This document shows positions 8,341 to 16,896 of a stretch of DNA of 64,000 nt, piece after piece (positions within the stretch are counted from its first letter, which is position 1; every line of letters begins with the position of its first letter). Under the pieces are notes generated by a model that searched no databases, was not told the DNA's origin, and saw only the letters and a list, made by a program, of their open reading frames with translations. Position numbers and translations under genes: made by a program. Origin of the DNA: Microbacterium endophyticum (GTDB lineage Bacteria; Actinomycetota; Actinomycetes; Actinomycetales; Microbacteriaceae); contig NZ_CP049255.1 of assembly GCF_011047135.1 (NCBI RefSeq), positions 372,001-436,000 on the forward strand. Reading direction: 5' to 3'.

Positions 8341-10845
8341 CTACTCCCGAAGGTGTGCGCTGAAGACTTCTTGCGCACGTGTGACTCCGCCCAGTTTTGC
8401 TTCCGTGGCTTCTGCCGCGGTCAGCGTGCGATCGGACGCCCGGAAGCGCAATGCGAACGTAAGGCTCTTCTCGCCCGCGTCAACTCCCTGGCCGCGATAG
8501 TCGTCGACGAGACGCACTGACTCGAGCAGGTCACCCGCGCCCGCGGCGAGAGCTGCCTGTACTTCAGCCGCCGGCACATCAGCGCCAACAACGAGCGAGA
8601 CATCCTGTGTTGCCGCGGGATAGCTCGACAGTGATGCCGCAACGACCCGTTCTCCCGCAAGCGAAACCACGAGATCGAGGTCCAACTCAGCGACTGCGAC
8701 GCGCCCGTGAAGATCGGATGCCTCAACCACAGCAGGCAGCAGCTCCCCGACGTAGCCAACCTCGGTACCGTTGACGCTCAGCGTCCCGGCCCGACCCGGG
8801 TGAAGAGCCGCGCGCGTTGTCTGAGATACATCGATCGTCACACCTGCCGCGTTCGCGATGACTCGCACAGCATCGAGCGCGTCGGCGACACCCGCGACCT
8901 CAGCGGCACGACCGGGTTGCTTCGGCTGGGTATTTCCGGCGACAAGCATTGCCAAGTAACGGTGCTGCGGCGGAATTGATGCGTCGAGCTCAGTGAGCGT
9001 TGCAGCATCGGGTCGAGCCCCAAGCGGCGGGACCGCGCGAGTGCCATATGCCACTCCCGGCTTCGGCAAGAAAACCGATCCCGTCTCGAAGACAGCCACG
9101 TCGGTCAACCCGCGCGACACGTTGCGATGTGCGATATCGATCAGGCCGGGCACGAGAGAGCGACGAAGGAATGGAGTTTGACCGTCAAGCGGGTTGGCGA
9201 GCGCGATGCTCGGCAGGTGCGAGCCGGCCGCCGAACTATGCAGATCGTTGAGCGCCTCGGTGGTGAAGGGGAACGCCTGCACTTCGGTGTATCCCGCGGC
9301 GGCGAGAGAATTCAAGACCCGGCGACGCGCGCTCTGAACCGAAGTCAGACCACGACCCGACGGCGGGGTCGGCAGCACCGATGGCACGCGGTCGAGACCG
9401 TGGATTCGCGCAACTTCTTCAGCAAGAGTCCACTTGTCGGTGAGATCTGGACGCCACGATGGCGGTGTGATCTGCCATGAAGTCGCCTGCTCCTCGACGG
9501 AGCAGCCGATGAGCTCCAGCGCGTGGCGCACTTCGTCATCGGAGTATTCGACGCCGATGAGACCGCTCACGAAGCCTTCTGGCAGGGTCAGCGGCGTTGG
9601 AGACCACTGTGCGTAGACAGCCCCGCCGATGGCGTCGAGGCTCCCGCCCGCGTACTCCACCATGAGCTCCGCCGCGCGCTGTGCCGCCACGAACGGAATG
9701 CGTGGGTCAACACCACGCTCAAAGCGCCTCGATGCCTCAGAGGGCAGCTTGTGACGACGCGCGGTTCTCGCAATCGAGACGGTGTCAAAAATCGCAGCCT
9801 CGATGAGAACGTTGCGGGTCGACGACGTCATCTCCGTCGTGCCGCCGCCCATCACGCCCGCGAGGCCGACGGGACCCGAGTCATCAGTGATGAGTAGGTC
9901 TTCGGTGTGCAGCGCACGGACTTGACCATCGAGTGTCTCGAGCTTCTCCCCCGCTTCGGCACGTCGCACGGTCAATCCGCCACGCAGCTTGTCGAGGTCA
10001 TAGCCGTGGATCGGCTGACCGAGCTCGATCATCACGTAGTTGGTGATATCGACGAGCACGCCGAGCGAGCGGATGCCCGCGAGCGCAAGACGCGTAATCA
10101 TCCACGTGGGAGTCGGGCGCGAAGCATCCACATCACGCACAACGCGCGCGACGAGTTCAGTTGCCCCGGCGCGGCCTCGGATTGGTGCACGATCATCGAT
10201 CACGATCGGAAAGCCATCACCCGGGTGAAGCTCTGTCGTCGGGCGCAATCCGGGGTCGCGGAACGCAGCACCGGTCGCGTGCGAATACTCACGTGCCGCG
10301 CCGCGAATCGACAGAGCGTATCCGCGGTCAGGGGTCACATTGATGTCGACGGCGACATCATCGAGCCCGAGCAACGCGATTGCGTCGGTACCTACCGGAG
10401 CGTCGAGCCCGAGTTCGACCAGCCGCAGGATGCCGGAGTGCTCCTGACCAAGACCCAGCTCTTTCGCCGACGCGATCATGCCGTCAGAGACATGCCCATA
10501 GGTTTTTCGCGCTGCAATCGGGAAGGGCCCAGGAAGAACCGATCCCGGCAGGGTCACGACAACCTTGTCGCCGGCAAAGAAGTTGCCCGCGCCGCATACG
10601 ATTCCGCGCACGCCGCCGTTGTCGGCACCCACATCGACCTGGCACCAACGAATCGTCTTGCCGTTGGTCTGAGGCTCTTCAATGAACTCCAGCACTTCTC
10701 CCACGACGATCGGGCCCTCGAGCTCGAAATCGTGCACATCTTCTTCTTCGAACCCGACGGACACGAATGCTTCGAGGATCTCTTCGGGCGTTGCACCCGC
10801 CGGTACCTCAACGAACTCACGCAACCACGACAGCGGAACGCGCAT
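8341..10845 (-). CDS. pheT: Phenylalanine--tRNA ligase beta subunit
   Basis: Beta subunit of the alpha2-beta2 PheRS, which charges tRNA-Phe. The 834-residue protein shows the full domain order: N-terminal MRVPLSWLREFVEVP, EMAP-like tRNA-binding domain (about 40-150), B3/B4 editing domain, B5 domain, the catalytic-like core, and the C-terminal FDX-ACB anticodon-binding domain (SSYPAATQDVSLVVGADVPA onwards). It starts on the A of the pheS stop codon (TAATG at 10843-10847), so translation is coupled to pheS. The gene ends 115 bp before the MMPL gene. Confidence 0.97.
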   Translation of the reverse strand: MRVPLSWLREFVEVPAGATPEEILEAFVSVGFEEEDVHDFELEGPIVVGEVLEFIEEPQTNGKTIRWCQVDVGADNGGVRGIVCGAGNFFAGDKVVVTLPGSVLPGPFPIAARKTYGHVSDGMIASAKELGLGQEHSGILRLVELGLDAPVGTDAIALLGLDDVAVDINVTPDRGYALSIRGAAREYSHATGAAFRDPGLRPTTELHPGDGFPIVIDDRAPIRGRAGATELVARVVRDVDASRPTPTWMITRLALAGIRSLGVLVDITNYVMIELGQPIHGYDLDKLRGGLTVRRAEAGEKLETLDGQVRALHTEDLLITDDSGPVGLAGVMGGGTTEMTSSTRNVLIEAAIFDTVSIARTARRHKLPSEASRRFERGVDPRIPFVAAQRAAELMVEYAGGSLDAIGGAVYAQWSPTPLTLPEGFVSGLIGVEYSDDEVRHALELIGCSVEEQATSWQITPPSWRPDLTDKWTLAEEVARIHGLDRVPSVLPTPPSGRGLTSVQSARRRVLNSLAAAGYTEVQAFPFTTEALNDLHSSAAGSHLPSIALANPLDGQTPFLRRSLVPGLIDIAHRNVSRGLTDVAVFETGSVFLPKPGVAYGTRAVPPLGARPDAATLTELDASIPPQHRYLAMLVAGNTQPKQPGRAAEVAGVADALDAVRVIANAAGVTIDVSQTTRAALHPGRAGTLSVNGTEVGYVGELLPAVVEASDLHGRVAVAELDLDLVVSLAGERVVAASLSSYPAATQDVSLVVGADVPAAEVQAALAAGAGDLLESVRLVDDYRGQGVDAGEKSLTFALRFRASDRTLTAAEATEAKLGGVTRAQEVFSAHLRE

Positions 10846-11894
10846 TACACCACCATCCCGAACTGCTCGCTGAAACGTACATCGCCTTCGGCCATGTCAC
10901 GCATGTCCTGCACATCGCTCCGGAACATCAGCGTCCGCTCGATGCCCATCCCGAACGCGAAACCGGAGTACACATCTGGATCTATGCCGGCCGCGCGCAG
11001 CACATTGGCGTTGACCATGCCGCATCCGCCCCATTCAATCCAGCGTGCACCGCCCTTAAACGTCGGGTGCCAAAGGTCAAGCTCTGCCGACGGCTCGGTG
11101 AACGGAAAGTAGTTGGTCCGAAAGCGCGTCTTGGCCTCGGGCCCGAACAGAACCTTCGCAGCGTGGTCGAGCGTGCCTTTGAGGTTTGCCATCGTGATGC
11201 CCTTATCGATGACGAGACCCTCGAACTGAGTGAACGCAGGAAGATGCGTCGCGTCGAACTCGTCGGTGCGGTAGACCCGCCCCGGGCACAGGATATAAAT
11301 CGGCAGCTCGCGGTCAAGCATCGAGCGCACCTGCACGGGACTTGTGTGGGTCCGCATAACGAGGTGTCGATCAACCGGATCGACGAAAAATGTGTCTTGC
11401 ATCTGACGCGCGGGGTGATCGACGTCGAAGTTCAGCGCATCGAAGTTGAACCACTCGTGCTCGAGCTCCGGGCCCTCAGCAATTTCCCACCCCATGCCGA
11501 CGAAGAGATCGGAAATTTCTTCCTGGAGCAGCGAAATCGGATGCCGCGCTCCGATGCGCGCGCGGTGTGGCTGCGCCGTGATGTCGATGCGTTCAGCATC
11601 CAAGCGCGCAGCAGTTTCCGCAGCCGCGAGCTCTCTCTCCCGCGCGGCAAGAGCTTGATTGACGCGACCGCGCGCGCCACCGACGAGCTTGCCGAACTCC
11701 GCTTTACGTGCGGGCTCAACATTTCGCAGTTGCGCGTTCAGTTGCGCAAGCGGCGAGACATCGCCTGCGTGCGCCGAACGGGCAGCTTTCAATGTGACGG
11801 TGTCGGAAGCCGTTGAAATTGCGGCGAGCGCCGCATCGACGGCAGCCTCAACTGCTTCGGGCGAGATAACGGGGGAATCGGGTGTGTCGGACAC
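10845..11894 (-). CDS. pheS: Phenylalanine--tRNA ligase alpha subunit
   Basis: Catalytic alpha subunit of PheRS. 349 residues: an N-terminal coiled coil (about 45-90) and a class II synthetase core with motif 2 (the MRTHTSPVQVR segment), FTQFEGLVIDKG, and motif 3 GCGMVNANVLRAAGIDP and FAFGMGIERTLMFR. The start is GTG at 11892-11894 (MSDTPDSPVIS); no strong Shine-Dalgarno is visible. Only 11 bp separate it from the gluD stop, with no room for a leader or T-box, so pheST either reads through from the glutamate transporter operon or has a promoter inside gluD. Confidence 0.97.
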   Translation of the reverse strand: MSDTPDSPVISPEAVEAAVDAALAAISTASDTVTLKAARSAHAGDVSPLAQLNAQLRNVEPARKAEFGKLVGGARGRVNQALAARERELAAAETAARLDAERIDITAQPHRARIGARHPISLLQEEISDLFVGMGWEIAEGPELEHEWFNFDALNFDVDHPARQMQDTFFVDPVDRHLVMRTHTSPVQVRSMLDRELPIYILCPGRVYRTDEFDATHLPAFTQFEGLVIDKGITMANLKGTLDHAAKVLFGPEAKTRFRTNYFPFTEPSAELDLWHPTFKGGARWIEWGGCGMVNANVLRAAGIDPDVYSGFAFGMGIERTLMFRSDVQDMRDMAEGDVRFSEQFGMVV

Positions 11895-11905
11895 GAGAGA
11901 CGAGT

Positions 11906-12811
11906 CTACCGAGGGTGCGTCGAACCTTCGGCCTCTGCAGCCGTGATCGCTTGATCCGGATCAACATCGACAGAGGAATTCGCTGTCATGCGCCCACCAC
12001 CGCTCGCCGTGCGCTTAGACAGCCAGCGTGCAAACCACGACAGTGTGAGGTTGATCGCCAAGTAGATCAACAGAGTCACGGCGAACAGCGAGAAGAGGTA
12101 GCGATTGCCGTAGTAGCTTCCGAGATTATTCATATTGGTGCGAATGATCTCGTTGTACCCGACGATGTAGCCGAGTGATGTGTCTTTCAACAGCACGACG
12201 AGCTGCGCCACGATGATCGGTAGCATCTGTCGGAAGGCCTGAGGGAATTCGACGAGCATCTTCGATTGAAATTCGCGCATTCCGACGCTCAGCGCGGCCT
12301 CGCGCTGCCCACGTGGCAGAGCGACAAGCCCTGCCCTCAACGCCTCGCCGATGAGAGTTCCGTTGTAGATGATGAGCGCAATGACCACTGCGCCGAGCGA
12401 CCCCGTCGATGCCACGAGCAGGATGAAGAGCATCATGAGCAGCACGGGCATGCCGCGGAAGAATTCGATCACCCATGCCGTGGGAATGCGCACCCACGCA
12501 ATAGCGGAGCTGCGCAAAAGCGACAGCACGATCCCGAGTGGGATTGCGCCCAGGGTTGCGAGCCCGGCTGCGCGGAGAGTGCCGAGCACACCCTCTCCGA
12601 TGAACGTCCACACCTGGGGATCCGAGAAGATGTCCCAGCGAGTGCCGTCAAACATGCCAGGAAGCGTGATACCCCCGGATTCACGAGGCGCTGCAAGCAG
12701 AATTACGAGCCACGCCAATCCCGCGGCAATGACCGCAAGCGAAATGATGGAGGCGATAAGCGACGCCCGACGAGCCTTCGGCCCTGGTGCATCGAAAAGG
12801 ACACTTGTCAT
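11906..12811 (-). CDS. gluD: Amino acid (glutamate-type) ABC transporter permease, GluD-like
   Basis: Inner-membrane permease of a polar amino acid importer. I start at the ATG at 12809-12811 because it forms an ATGA overlap with the gluC stop; this gives 301 residues. There is an N-terminal hydrophobic segment (about 20-45), then the HisM-type permease domain with several membrane helices and the cytoplasmic EAA loop (EALRAGLVALPRGQREAALSVGM) that contacts the ATPase. A charged C-terminal tail follows. It pairs with GluC as the second permease, as in the corynebacterial GluABCD system; substrate assignment to glutamate is by operon similarity only. Confidence 0.87.
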   Translation of the reverse strand: MTSVLFDAPGPKARRASLIASIISLAVIAAGLAWLVILLAAPRESGGITLPGMFDGTRWDIFSDPQVWTFIGEGVLGTLRAAGLATLGAIPLGIVLSLLRSSAIAWVRIPTAWVIEFFRGMPVLLMMLFILLVASTGSLGAVVIALIIYNGTLIGEALRAGLVALPRGQREAALSVGMREFQSKMLVEFPQAFRQMLPIIVAQLVVLLKDTSLGYIVGYNEIIRTNMNNLGSYYGNRYLFSLFAVTLLIYLAINLTLSWFARWLSKRTASGGGRMTANSSVDVDPDQAITAAEAEGSTHPR

Positions 12812-13458
12812 CGGCTCATCACCCAACGCTTTTCAATAATCCCGGCTGCGAATCCGAGCGGGACTGTAATTACGAGGTACAGCGCTGCGGCAATAAGCAA
12901 GATCGGAATCACGATGTTCCCGTTGTCGTTGGCGAGTTGGCGAGTAGTTGCAAAGAGCTCAACCACGAAGAACCCGCCCGCAACCGAAGTGTTCTTCGTC
13001 AGCGCGATGAAAACGTTGATGAGGGGCGGCACCGTCATGCGAAATGCCTGTGGCAAGACAACGAGGGTGACGGTGGTTCCAAAACCCAATCCGATGCTTC
13101 GCGCAGCCTCCGCTTGCCCCACGGGCACCCCGTTGATTCCGGAGCGCAATGCCTCCGCGACAAACGGTGATGTGTAGTAACTCAGCGCCACAAAAGCCAA
13201 GAGGAGATACGGCACACGCAACCCCAGCATCGGGAGTACAAACGCTGTGAAGAAGAACACAAGGGTCAACGGGGTGTTTCGAGCGATCTCCGTCCAGAAC
13301 GCAGCGAACCAGCTCAGCACCGGCACCGGAGAGACGCGCATCGCGGCGATGAGTGTTCCGATGATAAGAGCCGTGATGCCCGAAACCACCAGAAGAAGCA
13401 GCGTCACGCGGAACCCCTCCCAGAATTCCGGCATGAGCGACCACAGCTGTTCCACCAT
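12808..13458 (-). CDS. gluC: Amino acid (glutamate-type) ABC transporter permease, GluC-like
   Basis: First of two membrane permeases of the importer. The start at 13456-13458 is chosen because AGAGGA lies seven bases upstream; product 216 residues. HisM-type permease with about five membrane helices and the EAA loop EALRSGINGVPVGQAEAARSIG that docks to the ATPase. It follows gluB after a 72-bp gap containing a very stable hairpin (13491-13523), which probably lowers permease expression relative to the binding protein. It overlaps gluD by four bases. Confidence 0.88.
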   Translation of the reverse strand: MVEQLWSLMPEFWEGFRVTLLLLVVSGITALIIGTLIAAMRVSPVPVLSWFAAFWTEIARNTPLTLVFFFTAFVLPMLGLRVPYLLLAFVALSYYTSPFVAEALRSGINGVPVGQAEAARSIGLGFGTTVTLVVLPQAFRMTVPPLINVFIALTKNTSVAGGFFVVELFATTRQLANDNGNIVIPILLIAAALYLVITVPLGFAAGIIEKRWVMSR

Positions 13459-13490
13459 GTGCTGTCCTCTCACAAATGATCAGGTGAAGT

Positions 13491-13523
13491 GCTGTCCGGG
13501 CCGAGACGCTCGGCCCGGACAGC
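13491..13523 (-). terminator. Stable intercistronic hairpin between gluB and gluC
   Basis: A perfect 15-bp stem with a three-base ACG loop: left arm 13491-13505 (GCTGTCCGGGCCGAG), right arm 13509-13523. It lies eight bases after the gluB stop and 33 bases before the gluC start. No run of T follows, so it may act as a leaky terminator or as a 3' stabiliser of the gluB message, setting binding protein above permease. This is inference from position and stability. Confidence 0.75.
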
Positions 13524-13530
13524 GAACGCG

Positions 13531-14397
13531 CTAGTACCGGTCCGGAGTCGGCGGGTCGACGTAAGGCAGAACGGTGCCTGCCGTCTTGTTCCACGCTTCT
13601 TCGTAGCTGCCGTCTTCGTAGCTAGCCTCGAGAACGTCGTTTATCCACATTCTGAAGTCGGTGTCATCGAGCGCGAGACCGATTCCGTACGGCTCTTCGG
13701 TGAACGGTTCGCCAACAACCTTGAACTCGCCTTCGTTCTGAGCTGCAAGACCGGCGAGGATCACGTTGTCTGTAGACACAGCAACTACTGCACCATTTCG
13801 AAGTGGCTCGAGGCAGTTCGAGTAGGTATCGGTGAGAACGGGCTCAGCGCCGATCTCTTCCAGCATTGCCGCCGGAGTAGAGCCGGTAACTGAGCACACA
13901 GGCTGACCGACGAGATCATCTTCGCTGGTGATGTCCTCGTTGTCGGCAAGAACCAGAATCGACTGTCCTGCCATGTAGTACGGACCCGCGAATGAGACTA
14001 CTTCTTTACGTTCATCGTTGATCGTGTAGGTCGCGATGACGAGATCGACCTGACCGTTCTCGATGAACGGCTCGCGGTTGGCGGAAACCGTTTCTTTCCA
14101 CTCGATGTTCTCCTCGGAAATACCGAGCTCAGCCGCGATGATCTTTCCGATCTCGACGTCGAACCCCTCGGGCGTACCACTCGGGCCCATGAGCCCGAAA
14201 AGAGGCTGGTCGAATTTGGTGCCGATGGTGATTTTGCCAGCTTCGTTGAGCGCGGCCATCGTCGTGCCCTCTTCGAAGCTGACGTCGGCGGGAGCTGGTG
14301 CAGCGTCATCTCCGCTATCGGTACTGCCGGCGCAGGCAGAAAGAGCCAATGCGCCCACGGCAGCCAGTGCAATGAGGGGGGTTCTCATTCGCTTCAT
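13531..14397 (-). CDS. gluB: Glutamate-type ABC transporter substrate-binding lipoprotein, GluB-like
   Basis: Solute-binding protein of SBP family 3. The ATG at 14395-14397 is preceded by AAAGGACG and gives 288 residues with a lipoprotein signal peptide: MKRMRT, a hydrophobic stretch, then lipobox LSAC with the lipidated cysteine at about residue 21. The two-lobe periplasmic-binding domain follows (KITIGTKFDQPLFGLMGPSG, EGFDVEIGKIIAAELG, VDLVIATYTINDERK). It is anchored to the outer face of the membrane and delivers substrate to GluCD. The ligand is likely glutamate or a related acidic amino acid, inferred from operon type. Confidence 0.9.
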   Translation of the reverse strand: MKRMRTPLIALAAVGALALSACAGSTDSGDDAAPAPADVSFEEGTTMAALNEAGKITIGTKFDQPLFGLMGPSGTPEGFDVEIGKIIAAELGISEENIEWKETVSANREPFIENGQVDLVIATYTINDERKEVVSFAGPYYMAGQSILVLADNEDITSEDDLVGQPVCSVTGSTPAAMLEEIGAEPVLTDTYSNCLEPLRNGAVVAVSTDNVILAGLAAQNEGEFKVVGEPFTEEPYGIGLALDDTDFRMWINDVLEASYEDGSYEEAWNKTAGTVLPYVDPPTPDRY

Positions 14398-14475
14398 GTC
14401 TTCGTCCTTTGCTGTGTGCGGGCCGCTTGTGCCGCCCATCTTCGGTTCCCTGATGCTTATGGCATCCGGGTCGTA

Positions 14476-15273
14476 TTAGTGCTCGAGGATTTTGGACAAA
14501 AAGTCCTGCGCCCTCTCGCTCTGAGGATTGGTGAAGAACTGCTCGGGTGTCGCTTCTTCGACGATCGCGCCATCCGCCATGAAGAGCACGCGGTCTGCCG
14601 CTTTACGGGCAAACCCCATTTCGTGGGTGACGACGATCATGGTCATGCCCTCTGTCGCGAGACCGACCATCACGTCGAGTACTTCGTTGATCATCTCGGG
14701 GTCGAGTGCGCTGGTCGGTTCGTCCATCAGGATGAGCTTGGGGTCCATCGCGAGCGAGCGGGCGATGGCGACTCTTTGCTGTTGTCCGCCCGAAAGTTGA
14801 CTGGGCATCTTCTTCGCCTGGTTAGCGACACCGACACGGTCAAGCAACTGCATCGCTTTCTCGTTTGCCGCTTTCCTGCTCATCCCCCGCACTCTGACCG
14901 GCCCAAGAGTGACGTTTTCAAGCACCGTCTTATGAGCGAAGAGATTGAAGGATTGGAAGACCATCCCGACATCGGCGCGGAGTTGGGCGAGTTGTTTGCC
15001 TTCCTCAGGAAGGGCCTGTCCATCGATTGAAATACGACCAGCGTCGATCGTTTCGAGTCGATTGATCGCTCGGCAAAGAGTCGACTTACCGGAGCCCGAC
15101 GGGCCGATAACGACGACGACCTCGCCGCGATTCACAACCGTCGAGATATCGCGTAGTACGTGCAGCTCACCGAAATGCTTATCGACATTTTCTATGACGA
15201 CCAGCGGCTCACCCCGCCGTACGGTGATGTTCGACGTTCGTGGTGCTGGGTTTCCCGCATCAACCGATGACAT
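14476..15273 (-). CDS. gluA: Glutamate-type ABC transporter ATP-binding protein, GluA-like
   Basis: Cytoplasmic ATPase driving the importer. 265 residues with all ABC motifs intact: Walker A GPSGSGKST, Q-loop MVFQSFNLF, signature LSGGQQQR, Walker B LILMDEPTSALD, and the switch histidine in VVTHEMGF. Compared with the usual length of about 242 there is a short N-terminal extension of some 25 residues. The ATG at 15271-15273 has no Shine-Dalgarno, but a TATGGT -10 lies six bases upstream, suggesting a leaderless message. First gene of gluA-B-C-D. Confidence 0.93.
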   Translation of the reverse strand: MSSVDAGNPAPRTSNITVRRGEPLVVIENVDKHFGELHVLRDISTVVNRGEVVVVIGPSGSGKSTLCRAINRLETIDAGRISIDGQALPEEGKQLAQLRADVGMVFQSFNLFAHKTVLENVTLGPVRVRGMSRKAANEKAMQLLDRVGVANQAKKMPSQLSGGQQQRVAIARSLAMDPKLILMDEPTSALDPEMINEVLDVMVGLATEGMTMIVVTHEMGFARKAADRVLFMADGAIVEEATPEQFFTNPQSERAQDFLSKILEH

Positions 15274-15308
15274 AGGTAGACCATAGGTGGCTCTCAGTCG
15301 ACACCCAA
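15271..15308 (-). promoter_or_regulatory. Candidate promoter for a leaderless gluABCD transcript
   Basis: On the minus strand, TTGGGT (15303-15308) is separated by 17 bases from TATGGT (15280-15285), and six bases further lies the gluA ATG. With usual -10 to start-site spacing, transcription would begin at or next to the A of ATG. There is no ribosome-binding site. Leaderless messages are common in actinobacteria; the assignment here is inference. Confidence 0.5.
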
Positions 15309-15356
15309 GGGGTTGACGAGAGCTTTACTTACACGTAACAGGGCGAACGATGGCGA

Positions 15357-16157
15357 TTACGAGGAGGAGCGCTGTGCGAACGCGCTCTCGTACAAGCACA
15401 CACTCGCGGCGCTCGCCAAGTTCAAGGACTCCGCCGAGCCGTAGATGGGAAGTCGGAGTGAAGCGTCAACAAGGCTGAGCGACTCTTCATCGAGGCCGCG
15501 CGCCTCGTTCCCAAATAGCCATGCTGTTGGCGCGGAGAGCATCTCGCGCGCTGCCAGAAAGTCCTCTCCGCCCACATCCGCGGCGATCACGCGGACACCC
15601 GCCGCGCGTGCACGCTCTACCACCGCCGGTAGTTCGACTCCGACACACACGGGTAGATGGAAAAGCGACCCGGTAGTCGCTCGCACGACTTTGGGATTGT
15701 AAAGATCGACGGTACGCCCGGTAAGGATGACAGCATCCGCTCCCGCGGCATCCGCAGCACGGATGATGGTTCCGAGGTTTCCAGGATCACGCACCTCTTG
15801 GCACACAGCGATAAGACGTGGGGATGCCGCGAACACGTCGCGCAGCGACGTCGGTGTTTGCCGGGCGACGGCGAGAATTCCCTGCGGAGTGACGGTATCT
15901 GCCATCGCGTCGAGTACCGCCTCAGTCGTGTAGACGACCTCTATTTCAGCATCGGCTGCTGCGTCCCGGAGCTCAACGTGTCGCTCCATCGCCGAGGGAG
16001 TTGCGAAAAGCTCCTCGACGCTATCCGGGCGATACGTCAAGACCTCGCGAGCGGCCTGCGGCCCTTCGAGCAGAAACAGCCCTGTTTCAGCTCGCGCGCT
16101 GCGTTTGTGGAGTTTGGCAACAGCGCGCACGCGCGGGGATCGCGGGTTCTCAAGCAC
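15357..16157 (-). CDS. TrmH/SpoU-family RNA 2'-O-ribose methyltransferase
   Basis: SAM-dependent SPOUT methyltransferase, 266 residues, related to actinobacterial 23S rRNA methyltransferases of the TsnR/RlmB type. The N-terminal substrate-binding region (LEGPQAAREVL) is followed by the knotted catalytic domain with VCQEVRDPGNLGTIIRAADAAG (motif 1), WLFGNEARGLDEE (motif 2) and LRLPIYGSAESLNLASAASV (motif 3). Start is GTG at 16155-16157, with a poor ribosome site. It follows the infC-rpmI-rplT operon, a conserved actinobacterial arrangement in which pheS usually comes next; here gluABCD lies between. The exact rRNA nucleotide cannot be told. Confidence 0.88.
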   Translation of the reverse strand: MLENPRSPRVRAVAKLHKRSARAETGLFLLEGPQAAREVLTYRPDSVEELFATPSAMERHVELRDAAADAEIEVVYTTEAVLDAMADTVTPQGILAVARQTPTSLRDVFAASPRLIAVCQEVRDPGNLGTIIRAADAAGADAVILTGRTVDLYNPKVVRATTGSLFHLPVCVGVELPAVVERARAAGVRVIAADVGGEDFLAAREMLSAPTAWLFGNEARGLDEESLSLVDASLRLPIYGSAESLNLASAASVCLYESAFAQRSSS

Positions 16158-16188
16158 GGCGCAAGTCTATGGCGAAACTTCACACCCA

Positions 16189-16230
16189 AACGACGAAGGG
16201 TGCCCCCTCGCGGGGACACCCTTCGTCGTT
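16189..16230 (-). terminator. Terminator of the infC-rpmI-rplT operon
   Basis: Perfect 14-bp stem: AACGACGAAGGGTG at 16189-16202 pairs with 16217-16230, and the loop itself contains CCCC/GGGG. It begins 11 bases after the rplT stop on the minus strand and precedes the methyltransferase gene, so it should end the ribosomal protein transcript. Confidence 0.9.
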
Positions 16231-16241
16231 ATGTGCAGCTA

Positions 16242-16628
16242 CTACGCAGAAACCTTCGCAGCGTTGACGTCACTCGGGAGCGCCTTCTTGGCGGTCGCGA
16301 CAAGTGAGGTGAACGTGGCCGGGTCGTTGACCGCGAGGTCAGCGAGCATGCGACGGTCTACCTGAACGCCGGCAGCACCCAGTCCCTGGATGAAGCGGTT
16401 GTAGGTGAGACCGTTCTGGCGGCTTGCAGCGTTGATGCGCTGGATCCACAGACGGCGGAAGTCGCCCTTGCGCTTGCGGCGGTCGCGGTAGGCGTAAACG
16501 AGCGAGTGAGTGACCTGCTCCTTAGCCTTGCGGTACAGACGCGAACGCTGGCCCCGGTAACCGGAGGCGCGCTCGAGAATGACGCGACGCTTTTTGTGGG
16601 CGTTGACGGCCCGCTTTACTCTTGCCAT
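16242..16628 (-). CDS. rplT: 50S ribosomal protein L20
   Basis: Large-subunit assembly protein, 128 residues, beginning [19 protein letters not shown], the universal L20 start, with the basic N-terminal helix and the globular end [23 protein letters not shown]. The C-terminus carries a short extra tail. Last gene of the infC-rpmI-rplT operon and followed by a strong terminator. In several bacteria L20 represses this operon by binding its leader; no such site was identified here. Confidence 0.98.
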   Translation of the reverse strand: MARVKRAVNAHKKRRVILERASGYRGQRSRLYRKAKEQVTHSLVYAYRDRRKRKGDFRRLWIQRINAASRQNGLTYNRFIQGLGAAGVQVDRRMLADLAVNDPATFTSLVATAKKALPSDVNAAKVSA

Positions 16629-16656
16629 TTCTTATATTCCTAACGTGCTTCGGCGC

Positions 16657-16851
16657 TCAGCGACCGAGGAGCTTCTTGGCCATCTTGGTGTCAGCCTTGG
16701 ACAGGACCTGGTCCTTGTTGAGGCGACGTGTGCGACGGCTCGACTTGCCCTCGAGGTTGTGGCGCATACCGGCCTGCTGCTTCTTGAGCTTTCCGCTGCC
16801 GGTGATCTTGAAGCGCTTCTTGGCACCCGAGTGGGTCTTCTGCTTCGGCAT
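16657..16851 (-). CDS. rpmI: 50S ribosomal protein L35
   Basis: Small basic large-subunit protein of 64 residues, starting [15 protein letters not shown] at the ATG 16849-16851, the usual family start; an earlier in-frame start would add seven unconserved residues. Contains the conserved [15 protein letters not shown] segment. It lies 45 bp after infC and 28 bp before rplT, the conserved gene order. Confidence 0.98.
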   Translation of the reverse strand: MPKQKTHSGAKKRFKITGSGKLKKQQAGMRHNLEGKSSRRTRRLNKDQVLSKADTKMAKKLLGR

Positions 16852-16896
16852 CTTCTCTTCCTTCGTTGTCATCCCGCGATGCGGGAGTCGGGGGGC

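Noticed and set aside
14452..14466. GATGC/GCATC small hairpin between gluA and gluB
   Set aside because: Five base pairs only; likely chance.
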